A stretch of DNA of 7,230 nt, taken from NCBI GenBank assembly GCA_024403585.1, contig JAKSRN010000098.1, positions 1 to 7,230 of the forward strand, given 5' to 3'. The stretch's first letter is position 1; each line of letters opens with the position of its first letter. Shown in pieces: positions 1 to 5,552 of the stretch. Source of the DNA: Lachnospiraceae bacterium. GTDB lineage: Bacteria; Bacillota; Clostridia; Lachnospirales; Lachnospiraceae. A model generated the notes under the pieces. The model saw nothing but the letters and a program-made list of their open reading frames with translations, searched no databases and was not told the origin of the DNA. Both the position numbers and the translations under genes were made by a program.

Positions 1-153
1 GCTCAGCAATCCACTGAATACCATACCGATCAGGATCAGCGGAAGGAATACAATCGTAAAGAAAATCTTTGTAATTCCCCATGTAGCTCTGATCGCCAGA
101 CGAAACATCTTCCCGAATACAACAAACAGTAAAATCATAAATAATAAAAACAT
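1..153 (-). CDS. Small hydrophobic membrane protein, N-terminal part (runs off left edge)
   Basis: Fifty-one codons are visible, starting at an ATG (153-151) that follows an AAGGA ribosome binding site with 8 nt spacing; the frame is still open at base 1. The peptide begins MFLLFMILLFVVFGKMFRLA and is strongly hydrophobic. One membrane segment lies at about residues 1-13 and a second at about 30-50 (FFTIVFLPLILIGMVFSGLL), separated by a short basic stretch with K15, R18, R22 and K29. That pattern fits a small integral membrane protein. I do not recognise a named family; similar short hydrophobic proteins are commonly annotated as hypothetical in Lachnospiraceae. It lies downstream of the repeat block and of the HPr terminator, so it probably has its own promoter. 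The function is unknown. Confidence 0.7.
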   Translation of the reverse strand, partial: MFLLFMILLFVVFGKMFRLAIRATWGITKIFFTIVFLPLILIGMVFSGLLS

Positions 154-282
154 ATCAATCGTCCTTCTTTCTTCTGTGGTACCTTCAGTATAAATAATTC
201 TGGCGAATCAAAACAGGACGATTGCAACGGAATAGAGGCTCCTATTTCCGCTACATCTGCGAATATGATTTTTCTTCATATT
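154..282. other. Leader/promoter region of the small membrane protein
   Basis: No coding region is visible here. On the minus strand a TATACT (192-187) could be a -10 box for the membrane protein gene, but 17 bp upstream there is only a poor -35 (TGTTTT), so the promoter is a weak suggestion. A weak imperfect inverted repeat, CGGAATAG (228-235) with CTATTTCCG (242-250), lies in what would be upstream DNA. Nothing else stands out. Together with 283-813 this makes a gene-free stretch of 660 bp. Confidence 0.3.
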
Positions 283-584
283 TTGACCACATCTCTGCTT
301 TTCCAATTCTGCGGTCATCTTTTGTTCTTCCTTTTTTGACTGCATTCTCGGTTTTCTTCTTCTAAGGTCAACTTTTCTACTTCTTTTTTTGACTACATTC
401 TCGGTTTTCTTCTTCTAAGGTCAACTTTCCCCCTGATTTCTTTGACCCCAATTTGGACTTCCTTGTTTTGCGGTCAACACTTCCCCCTGATTTCTTTGAC
501 CTAAATCTGAACTTCTTTGTTTTCCGGTCAATTATTGATCTAAATTTGTTGACCACATTCCCGCTTTTCTTCATCTGCAGTCAA
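283..584. repeat. Tandem array of six 36-nt blocks bounded by TTGAC and GTCAA, 53-bp period
   Basis: Six blocks share the form TTGAC-N26-GTCAA and each is exactly 36 nt: 283-318 (right end GTCAT), 336-371, 389-424, 442-477, 496-531 and 549-584. The start-to-start steps are 53, 53, 53, 54 and 53 bp. The linkers are 17, 17, 17, 18 and 17 nt and are pyrimidine-rich on the plus strand. Blocks 2 and 3 are almost identical, differing in one base near the left end. Block 1 keeps the right-end GGTCA, and block 6 resembles blocks 1-3. Blocks 4 and 5 resemble each other and have a different interior. Linkers 3 and 4 share the core TTCCCCCTGATTTCT. The conserved ends are complementary (TTGACC with GGTCAA), so each block could pair its ends or carry a pair of opposed protein-binding half-sites. 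A period of 53 is not a multiple of three, which argues against a coding repeat. The function is unknown. Confidence 0.85.
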
Positions 585-590
585 TTTCTG

Positions 591-706
591 CCCCGTACCA
601 AACAGGGACAGGTACAAAAGTTTGCAAAAAAAATCAACTTTTTGTACCTGTCCCCATAAGTTGCACTTCCCCCGTACCAAACTGTACCTGTCCCCAAACG
701 TTGCAC
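591..706. repeat. REP-like cluster of GTACCTGTCCCC / CCCCGTACCAAAC motifs
   Basis: Three kinds of repeated piece lie side by side. CCCCGTACCAAAC occurs at 591-603 and again at 670-682. TGTACCTGTCCCC occurs at 643-655 and 683-695, each followed by a 5-nt variable piece and TTGCAC (661-666 and 701-706). An inverted copy of the CCTGTCCC motif, GGGACAGGTACAAAA, lies at 605-619. It makes a perfect 15-bp inverted repeat with 640-654 around a 20-nt A-rich loop. Dispersed GGGGACAGGTAC-type palindromes of this sort occur in many bacterial genomes and are often linked to REP-associated (Y1, IS200-like) transposases. No transposase is present here, so these would be non-autonomous copies. The assignment to REP elements is an inference from motif and layout. 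Confidence 0.6.
605..654. repeat. Perfect 15-bp inverted repeat with 20-nt loop inside the REP-like cluster
   Basis: GGGACAGGTACAAAA at 605-619 is the exact reverse complement of 640-654; the loop is 620-639. The hairpin could form on either strand. The plus-strand 3' flank reads CATAAG and the minus-strand 3' flank reads TGTTTGG, so neither has a proper T-run. It is therefore better read as a mobile-repeat palindrome than as a terminator. Confidence 0.75.
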
Positions 707-710
707 CCCC

Positions 711-764
711 AACGAAAAACCCCCGGCATTCGATCCAGGCGAACTTCAGGACCGAGCCGGGGGT
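711..764 (-). terminator. Intrinsic terminator of the regulator-HPr operon
   Basis: On the minus strand ACCCCCGGC (764-756) pairs perfectly with GCCGGGGGT (727-719). The stem continues with TCGGTCC (755-749) against GGATCGA (736-730), with one G-U pair and a 2-nt bulge at 729-728, closing a 12-nt loop (748-737). The 3' arm runs directly into a TTTTTCGTT tract (719-711). It sits about 50 nt after the HPr stop codon in the right direction. The strength and position indicate the end of the transcript that includes the PRD regulator and both HPr genes. Confidence 0.9.
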
Positions 765-770
765 AAGGGT

Positions 771-811
771 CATAAGAAACCAATAATCCGATCTTCTGAG
801 ATATTCTTATG
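771..811. repeat. 8-bp inverted repeat between HPr stop codon and terminator
   Basis: CATAAGAA (771-778) and TTCTTATG (804-811) are exact reverse complements around a 25-nt loop. It lies entirely in the 3' untranslated part of the HPr message, just before the main terminator hairpin. It is AT-rich and has no T-run, so it is not itself a terminator. It may be a small 3' stabilising hairpin or chance. Confidence 0.35.
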
Positions 812-813
812 AA

Positions 814-1059
814 TTAAACGTTCTCCTCAAGAACTTTTTTGAATGCCTCTGCAGCTGCGTCGTCATCACAAGAAACTGTGATTGTCTCGCCACATTTGAT
901 TCCAAGGCCCATCAGAGCGAAGAGTTTTTTAGCCTCTACAGTTTTAGCACCTTTTGTGATTTTGATTGGTGCAGCAGCAGCTTTAGCAGCAGCAACGATT
1001 ACACCTGCTGGACGAGCGTGGATACCTTCTGGATCTGTTACAGTGTACTCAAATGTCAT
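814..1059 (-). CDS. HPr-family phosphocarrier protein with His14 but no Ser46 equivalent
   Basis: This 81-residue protein has the normal HPr length. The active-site motif GIHARPAG (residues 12-19) carries His14 and Arg16, the residues that accept phosphate from enzyme I and pass it to EIIA or PRD domains. The regulatory helix reads EAKKLFALMGLGIKCGE. Aligned with Bacillus HPr (LKSIMGVMSLGI), the Ser46 position is Lys45, so HPr kinase/phosphorylase could not modify it there. The start at 1059 is chosen because GGAGG lies 8 nt upstream; an ATG five codons earlier (1074) lies inside or before that site. The GGAGG overlaps the TAA stop of the preceding HPr-like gene, indicating translational coupling, and a strong terminator follows. 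It is probably a dedicated phosphocarrier for the neighbouring PRD regulator or an unseen PTS rather than the main cellular HPr; that role is an inference. The fold assignment is sure. Confidence 0.93.
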   Translation of the reverse strand: MTFEYTVTDPEGIHARPAGVIVAAAKAAAAPIKITKGAKTVEAKKLFALMGLGIKCGETITVSCDDDAAAEAFKKVLEENV

Positions 1060-1064
1060 GTCTT

Positions 1065-1328
1065 TTACCTCCAATGCATGTTTGTAATAATATATTCGAT
1101 TTCAGAGATCGCCGTCTGCTCATCCGAGCCATCAGCAACAATCTCTAATATCCGGTTATCAGGAATCGCCATGTTCATCAGGGCGATCACATTCTTACAA
1201 TCCGTCATATGTCCGTCAGACACAAAACAGATCATAGACTCGAACTTCTGTGCCACACTGGCGACACAGGATGCAGTCCGACTGTGAAACCTGGCGGTTT
1301 CATCTAAAGCAAGCGTCGTGCTCCGCAT
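1065..1328 (-). CDS. Divergent HPr-like protein (HSRTA active site, Asn at position 46)
   Basis: Eighty-seven residues with an HPr-like pattern. FHSRTA at residues 14-19 lines up with the IHARPA active site, keeping His15 and Arg17 but replacing Pro18 with Thr. DCKNVIALMNMAI (43-55) lines up with the Ser46 helix and has Asn46. The tail EIVADGSDEQTAISEIEYII matches the final strand and helix of HPr. Its ATG follows TAATAGAGGTAGAT, in which the TAA is the regulator's stop, so it is coupled to the regulator with an 11-nt gap. Five nucleotides after its own stop the next HPr starts. The likely role is phosphotransfer to the PRD/EIIA/EIIB domains of the regulator made from the same message, or competition with true HPr; neither is proven. 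The lack of Pro18 and Ser46 marks it as a specialised paralogue. HPr fold confidence is good; catalytic competence is uncertain. Confidence 0.8.
   Translation of the reverse strand: MRSTTLALDETARFHSRTASCVASVAQKFESMICFVSDGHMTDCKNVIALMNMAIPDNRILEIVADGSDEQTAISEIEYIITNMHWR
1068..1072 (-). promoter_or_regulatory. RBS (GGAGG) deciding the HPr start, overlapping upstream stop
   Basis: GGAGG lies 8 nt before the ATG at 1059 and is embedded in the last codons of the HPr-like gene (TGG AGG TAA). It fixes the HPr start at 1059 rather than 1074 and couples translation of the two HPr paralogues. Confidence 0.85.
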
Positions 1329-1339
1329 ATCTACCTCTA

Positions 1340-3472
1340 TTATAACCCATTTTTACTTTTTGTGGTATAAAATCTTATCAAAGCTGATTCAGCAAGACCA
1401 GAACTTACAGAGGTGTCTCCGTTCAGAAGCGCCTCTAAGAACAGCGGCTCCTCGATCAGGAGTGCACTAAGCCTTCCCATCGGCTCCAGACAGCTTCCGG
1501 TCAGGTGTCCCGGCGCGATCATAACAATTGCTCCGTCAATCTCTCCCTCCTCAATCACCAGCGGCTGCTTCAGACGGATAAAACCAAATCGGCAGTGAAC
1601 TGCCAGATCAGACTTACAGTGCAAAAGAGCGATCTTCATCTCCTTGATATAAGTACTTCCCATCTGTTCTCTGGACTGGAAGCAGCGCACCAGTTCCTCT
1701 TTCACCTCATCATTGCGGGCAAAGAGAAGAGCAGCCTGCTCCTGCAGGTCCGCATAATCCTTCACCTGCATCAGCTGAAGAAGACGGAAGTTTTCAATCA
1801 GTTCCACGATTTCTCTTGTAATAATGGACGTACGGCGGATATCCTCCAAACCAATAGAAGGAACTGCCCCACCGGCATGTCGGGTTTTAGAAAGCACACG
1901 GTTTTTATTGATCTCATCAATACGGTTCTGAAGCTTCACCTTATCCTGGGTCTGCAGGATCTTATTGATGGTCACATGCGGAAAACTCGTGTTCAGCTCA
2001 GTGGTAGAAACGATCAGGTCAATGCCATCCTTCCTGAGCTGCTCCTCCGAGATCTCAAAAGCAGAGATGATCCTCCGAATCTCCACATTCTGCATGGACC
2101 GGGAAATGGCGGTAGCCAGCATACGGGAAGCGCCCACACCCAGCGGACATACAACCGCGATCACAACCTTCTCAGACTCAGCCTGAATCCGTTCCGCAGC
2201 CGCCGCAAAATGCATGGTTACAAAACCCACATCCGCTTCCATGGTCTCACTTGTATAGATATCATCTCCCAGGATACTCAGTGCAGTTTCCACCGCAGCA
2301 AAGATCTCCGGGTAATTCTTCTTGATCGGTGCCGTCTGGACATAAGCCAGGAACATATCATGCTGATTTCTGTCCATGATGGTAGAAAAATGATTCACCA
2401 GATCATCCATCAGCGTACGGTTTCCGTGAAATGCCAGCCCCGAAATATTCTCCACCAGCCTCACCAGTGAAGCCACAAAGGTACGCACATTAATAGCCCG
2501 CATCGGATCCGAGAAAAATGATGCATCCGTCCAGATCCTTGCCGAAGACAAACACTCCGTCAGGTTCAGGACCTCATTCTCATCGAGCTCCACATCATAG
2601 CGCTCCTGCGCGATCTTCTGAACCTTCTTCACTGCCTGGTATTCCCGAAGTTCTTCCAGCTCCTCCCAGTCAGGAGACGGTTCCGTGATCATGTTGCCGC
2701 CGGAGATTCTGTGGATCGCCAATGCAATCCGAATATAAAGTCCCACCATGGCACTGTCTCTGAACCTTACATTCAGAACAGACTTGAATTCGTCCAGGAT
2801 CTTAGCGGCAATGATCTTGGACCTGCCTTTCAGGAAGGACAGAAGCGGTGGATATTCCACCGGTTTTTCCAAATCAACACTGTGCTGACCGATCGGCAGG
2901 ATGCCGATGATCTGATTGATGTCATACAGATCAAACACAGCACTAACAATAGCCTGACGGATGGCTCTCTCTTCACCCTCGATGAAGATACCTACACCCT
3001 GTCGGCGGATCAGGCGAACATCATGCTTCGCCAGCCACTCCTCCAGATAATCCAGATCACCAAAGAGGGTACCCTCAGAGATACCATAGCCCGAAGTAAA
3101 GCTGAACGCTTTCGCAGGCTCCGTACTGAAAAGAAGCTCACCCAAAAGACGGCGTCTTCTCTCCTCTTTGCCAAGAACTCTGGTGGTGTGTTCAATCTCC
3201 AGAAGTTCACGGATCAGGTCAAGATTCGCAGCATTCTCAATGATCTGCAGACCTACCCCTGTCTTACGGACGAAGGTAAAGTCATTCTCACCCATCCAGT
3301 CCTCAATCAGGGGCAGTTCACGCAAAATCGTACGGGAAGAGACTTTCAGTTTTTCGGCAATGGCAGCAACCGTGATCGGCTTGCCTTCCATCTGCACGAT
3401 GATCTGAATAATCTGTTTCTGTCTTCTGGACAAAGATGTTTTGGTTTTCTTGGTTTTTTTGATATTGCCCAT
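1340..3472 (-). CDS. PRD-containing PTS-controlled transcriptional activator (MtlR/ManR-like, BglG-family annotation)
   Basis: This 710-residue regulator has the full MtlR/ManR layout. A winged HTH lies at about 15-70 (TVAAIAEKLKVSSRTILREL), a second HTH-like region at about 100-165, PRD1 at about 210-315, PRD2 at about 325-430, a GatB-type EIIB domain at about 435-525 with CPLGVGAS (Cys442), and an EIIA(Mtl/Fru)-type domain at about 555-700 with LLHCKS (His618). In this family phosphorylation of PRD2 by HPr activates, and phosphorylation of EIIB or EIIA by the sugar-specific PTS inhibits. PRD2 keeps both histidines, His361 (LVNHF) and His421 (TMHFAAAAER). In PRD1 the corresponding positions look like Arg248 (YIRIALAI) and Glu306 (NLTECL), so PRD1 is probably not phosphorylated. 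The start is supported by GGGAGG 8 nt upstream. It has an HTH and no RNA-binding CAT domain, so it should bind DNA. It leads an operon with two HPr paralogues. Likely targets are the upstream sugar genes or an unseen PTS, by inference. Confidence 0.92.
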   Translation of the reverse strand: MGNIKKTKKTKTSLSRRQKQIIQIIVQMEGKPITVAAIAEKLKVSSRTILRELPLIEDWMGENDFTFVRKTGVGLQIIENAANLDLIRELLEIEHTTRVLGKEERRRRLLGELLFSTEPAKAFSFTSGYGISEGTLFGDLDYLEEWLAKHDVRLIRRQGVGIFIEGEERAIRQAIVSAVFDLYDINQIIGILPIGQHSVDLEKPVEYPPLLSFLKGRSKIIAAKILDEFKSVLNVRFRDSAMVGLYIRIALAIHRISGGNMITEPSPDWEELEELREYQAVKKVQKIAQERYDVELDENEVLNLTECLSSARIWTDASFFSDPMRAINVRTFVASLVRLVENISGLAFHGNRTLMDDLVNHFSTIMDRNQHDMFLAYVQTAPIKKNYPEIFAAVETALSILGDDIYTSETMEADVGFVTMHFAAAAERIQAESEKVVIAVVCPLGVGASRMLATAISRSMQNVEIRRIISAFEISEEQLRKDGIDLIVSTTELNTSFPHVTINKILQTQDKVKLQNRIDEINKNRVLSKTRHAGGAVPSIGLEDIRRTSIITREIVELIENFRLLQLMQVKDYADLQEQAALLFARNDEVKEELVRCFQSREQMGSTYIKEMKIALLHCKSDLAVHCRFGFIRLKQPLVIEEGEIDGAIVMIAPGHLTGSCLEPMGRLSALLIEEPLFLEALLNGDTSVSSGLAESALIRFYTTKSKNGL

Positions 3473-3517
3473 CGATCCAGCCTCCCATTACATTATATTT
3501 TAGCGTCAACATCCTAA

Positions 3518-3631
3518 TGTCACCATATCAAAAAATGTCACTTTTGGCAATAAAAGAAAAGTGACATACGATATTTTCGCATGTCACTATCTTAACAAAT
3601 CAACAGAAAAATCCACAGTGACAAATGTCAC
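3518..3631. promoter_or_regulatory. Cluster of six TGTCAC/GTGACA hexamers, candidate operator region
   Basis: TGTCAC occurs at 3518-3523, 3536-3541, 3582-3587 and 3626-3631. Its complement GTGACA occurs at 3561-3566 and 3618-3623. A degraded copy (ATGACA) lies at 3647-3652. The pair 3618-3631 forms a 14-bp palindrome, GTGACA-AA-TGTCAC (centre AA on the plus strand). The cluster fills the region between the kinase stop and the PRD regulator start, where autoregulation by a DNA-binding PRD protein would be expected. I see no convincing -35/-10 pair. That these are binding sites, and of which protein, is inference; the clustering itself is plain in the sequence. Confidence 0.55.
3530..3567 (-). 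terminator. Hairpin plus T-run: probable terminator of the isomerase-kinase transcript
   Basis: ATGTCACTTTT (3535-3545) and AAAAGTGACAT (3557-3567) form a perfect 11-bp inverted repeat with an 11-nt loop. Read on the minus strand the 3' arm passes straight into six T residues (3535-3530), the layout of a rho-independent terminator about 100 nt after the kinase stop. The stem is AT-rich apart from the GTGAC core, so termination may be weak or conditional. The same arms are two of the TGTCAC hexamers, so the element may act as an operator instead or as well. Confidence 0.5.
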
Positions 3632-3666
3632 GAATTTCTCAGCCTTATGACATTATTGAGTTATCT

Positions 3667-4581
3667 TTACAAACCAAGCTCACCAGGCATAAACCGCGGG
3701 CATACGTTCTCCATTGTTGTAATGGCAGCAGATGCTAACTTAGTGCCAATCTCACAGGACTCCTTCAGAGACTTACCGTAAGTCAAGCCAATGGTAACAC
3801 CGGAGAAGAACGCATCACCGGCACCCGTAGTATCCAGCACCTGCACCTTCTTAGCCGGAACAATACCTGCATCGCCCTCACAGTCCGCATAGACAGCACC
3901 CTGCTCAGCCATAGTCACAACCATACGGTTGTATCCGGCCTGACGAACCTTCTCCTTAATGATTGGAAGCAGTTCCTCTGGAGACAGCTCCATGTAGTCC
4001 TCCGCAAAGAGAACCCCAGCTTCCTGCTGGTTACAGATAATACAGCCGGTATTACGAAGGAGGTCACGGCGTTTCAGCGCGATCTGCATGTTGGAAACCA
4101 CCACATAGACCGTCTTCTGGTATTTGTCCGCCAGCTTAAAGATCTTCTTCACCAGCTCCTTATCGATATCAATCTCCACCACAACAGAATCCGCCTCAGC
4201 AAAGATCTCATCCCCATGGGCATCCAGCACATCACAGAGCGGCAAAAGATTCGGTCTCTTAGACAGGTTCGCAACCACCTCACCGGTGTGATCAAAGATC
4301 GCAAGCCAGGTACCCATACCGTCCGCCGTCTTCAGACAGTAATCCACGTTCACCTTATGGCGTCTCAGCTTATTCAGGACATCCTCACCGATTCCCGTAT
4401 CATCCACAGTAGAGATAAAGGTCGGGCGCAGCTCACAGTTGGCGATATCCTCAGCCACGTTACGGCCAACGCCGCCGTGCACCTGTTCGATGCGGCCGGC
4501 ATTTCTCCCATTCGGAACATAGATGTCCAAAGGGTGGCCCTTGATGTCCACAAATACAGTTCCAAAAACAACAATACTCAT
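3667..4581 (-). CDS. PfkB/ribokinase-family carbohydrate kinase
   Basis: The 304-residue length is normal for the family. The N-terminal signature HGGVGRNVAEDIA (35-47) forms the sugar-binding Gly-Gly region. NQQE at 184-187 is the NxxE magnesium motif. DTTGAGDAFFSG (250-261) is the C-terminal PfkB signature with catalytic base Asp256 and the anion hole. It would phosphorylate a hydroxyl of a sugar, nucleoside or sugar derivative with ATP in the cytoplasm. The opening VDIKGHP...NAGRIEQ...GGVGRNVAE recalls the pseudouridine-kinase (YeiC/PsuK) branch, but no pseudouridine glycosidase is visible, so the substrate is left open; a keto-deoxy sugar kinase beside an IolE-like enzyme (as with IolC) is an alternative. 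The ATG follows AAGGAG with 8 nt spacing, and that site overlaps the TAA of the preceding gene, so the pair is translationally coupled with a 12-nt gap. Confidence 0.9.
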   Translation of the reverse strand: MSIVVFGTVFVDIKGHPLDIYVPNGRNAGRIEQVHGGVGRNVAEDIANCELRPTFISTVDDTGIGEDVLNKLRRHKVNVDYCLKTADGMGTWLAIFDHTGEVVANLSKRPNLLPLCDVLDAHGDEIFAEADSVVVEIDIDKELVKKIFKLADKYQKTVYVVVSNMQIALKRRDLLRNTGCIICNQQEAGVLFAEDYMELSPEELLPIIKEKVRQAGYNRMVVTMAEQGAVYADCEGDAGIVPAKKVQVLDTTGAGDAFFSGVTIGLTYGKSLKESCEIGTKLASAAITTMENVCPRFMPGELGL

Positions 4582-4593
4582 CGTCCGCGCTCC

Positions 4594-5523
4594 TTACAGA
4601 GAGAATCCAATGCTCTTCAGATAAGCAATACTAGCCTTGCAGTTCTCCAGAGATTTGTCCTTGTTACGAGGATCACACTCCTGCTCAATGGTGATGTAAC
4701 CATTGTAGCCAATCTCCTCCAGAACCGCCTTAACAGCCGGATAATCAATGATACCCTGGCCGATCGGACACATAGAACCCTTCCAGCATCCCTCAAAGAA
4801 GCGGATGTGCTCACCCATAACTTCCTCATAAACCGGACCATTGATATCTTTAAAATGCACATAATCCAGACGGTCTTTATACTGTCTCAGCATCTCAACA
4901 GGATCCATGCTCGCATAACGGCAATGACCGGTATCCAGAACAAAACCAGCCAGCTCATTGTCAATGTCATTAGCAAAAGCCTCAATCTCATCAGGGAACT
5001 CCACATAACCACCACAATGAGGATGCAGAACCGGACGCACACCATAAGAACCCGCAATCTTAGCCAGCTCACGGAAATGCTCCATCATGCGATCCCAATC
5101 CTCCTTAGGAAGACGAGGCGCACGGTCAGAATGACCGGCAGCGTAATCACGCTCATCATGGCCCCAATCCATCAGAGTCATATAAGGGGTATCCCATCTC
5201 TGGCCCGGCTCCTTAGGAAGCTTCGGCAGTTTAGAGATCAGACTGCAGATGCCATGAGCCTGCTCTTTCAGCTTTTCAAAATTGTCCTCGGAGAGGCAGT
5301 CATCAAAGATGGTACCAGCAACAATTGCCATCTCATTCTCATTCAGCACCTCAGATACCAGCTCAATATCATCCGTAGGGATCCAGCCGTTCGGTCCCAG
5401 CTCGATGGCTCTGTAGCCAGCCTCATGCGCTTCCTTAACAACCCTCTGCCATGTAGGGATGTTCGGATTATTGATGTCATCAACGCCCCAGCAACAAGGA
5501 GCACCACAAATATTCAGTCCCAT
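4594..5523 (-). CDS. Sugar phosphate isomerase/epimerase, TIM barrel (AP_endonuc_2 superfamily), IolE-like
   Basis: The protein has 309 residues. It belongs to the xylose-isomerase-like TIM-barrel superfamily, whose members isomerise, epimerise or dehydrate sugars with a divalent metal. The N-terminus (CCWGVDDINNPNIPTW) and the AGYRAIELGPNGW stretch (35-47) resemble inosose dehydratase IolE. Candidate metal and substrate residues sit on the usual strand ends: LHPHCGG (166-172), LDTGH (196-200), HFKD (223-226) and TIEQE (278-282). The start at 5523 is chosen because GGGAGG lies 7 nt upstream. A start at 5556 would add an 11-residue hydrophilic extension (MNDRSRSGGKT), place the RBS inside the gene and overlap the decayed GNAT tail. 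It is coupled to the PfkB kinase, so both probably act in succession on one sugar or polyol. Inositol catabolism is possible, but no other iol gene is visible and the closest function cannot be set from sequence reading alone. Confidence 0.87.
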   Translation of the reverse strand: MGLNICGAPCCWGVDDINNPNIPTWQRVVKEAHEAGYRAIELGPNGWIPTDDIELVSEVLNENEMAIVAGTIFDDCLSEDNFEKLKEQAHGICSLISKLPKLPKEPGQRWDTPYMTLMDWGHDERDYAAGHSDRAPRLPKEDWDRMMEHFRELAKIAGSYGVRPVLHPHCGGYVEFPDEIEAFANDIDNELAGFVLDTGHCRYASMDPVEMLRQYKDRLDYVHFKDINGPVYEEVMGEHIRFFEGCWKGSMCPIGQGIIDYPAVKAVLEEIGYNGYITIEQECDPRNKDKSLENCKASIAYLKSIGFSL

Positions 5524-5530
5524 AGTTTTT

Positions 5531-5536
5531 CCTCCC
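5531..5536 (-). promoter_or_regulatory. RBS (GGGAGG) deciding the isomerase start at 5523
   Basis: GGGAGG stands 7 nt before the ATG at 5523. A GATCGATCACGATC stretch with repeated GATC (5550-5537) lies directly upstream and could form a small local hairpin at the ribosome site. This supports the shorter 309-residue protein. Confidence 0.75.
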
Positions 5537-5552
5537 GATCGTGATCGATCAT

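Noticed and set aside
377..574. 65-residue Lys/Arg/Ser-rich reading frame on the minus strand
   Set aside because: It is a translation of the 53-bp repeat array, whose period is not a multiple of three; there is no good RBS and the composition reflects the purine-rich strand.
283..584. CRISPR array (36-nt repeats, regular spacing)
   Set aside because: The 36-nt blocks vary in their interiors, the linkers are only 17-18 nt, and two linkers are nearly the same as each other. Real CRISPR repeats are almost identical with unique spacers of about 30 nt or more. No cas gene is present.
540..773. 77-residue minus-strand frame across the REP-like cluster
   Set aside because: It runs through the HPr terminator and the REP-like motifs, so its sequence is set by non-coding repeats.
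1505..2470. 321-residue plus-strand frame
   Set aside because: It is antisense to the PRD regulator, whose domains are clear; the plus-strand protein is His/Leu/Arg-rich with no recognisable fold.
3492..3497. TATAAT as -10 box of the regulator promoter (minus strand)
   Set aside because: No -35 lies at 16-18 bp, and the start of transcription would fall within the ribosome binding site at 3486-3481.
2711..3517. 268-residue plus-strand frame
   Set aside because: It lies opposite the N-terminal half of the PRD regulator and has no recognisable domain.
4216..5544. 442-residue plus-strand frame
   Set aside because: It is antisense to the isomerase and kinase genes, spans their junction, and shows no family motif; long antisense frames are common opposite codon-biased genes.
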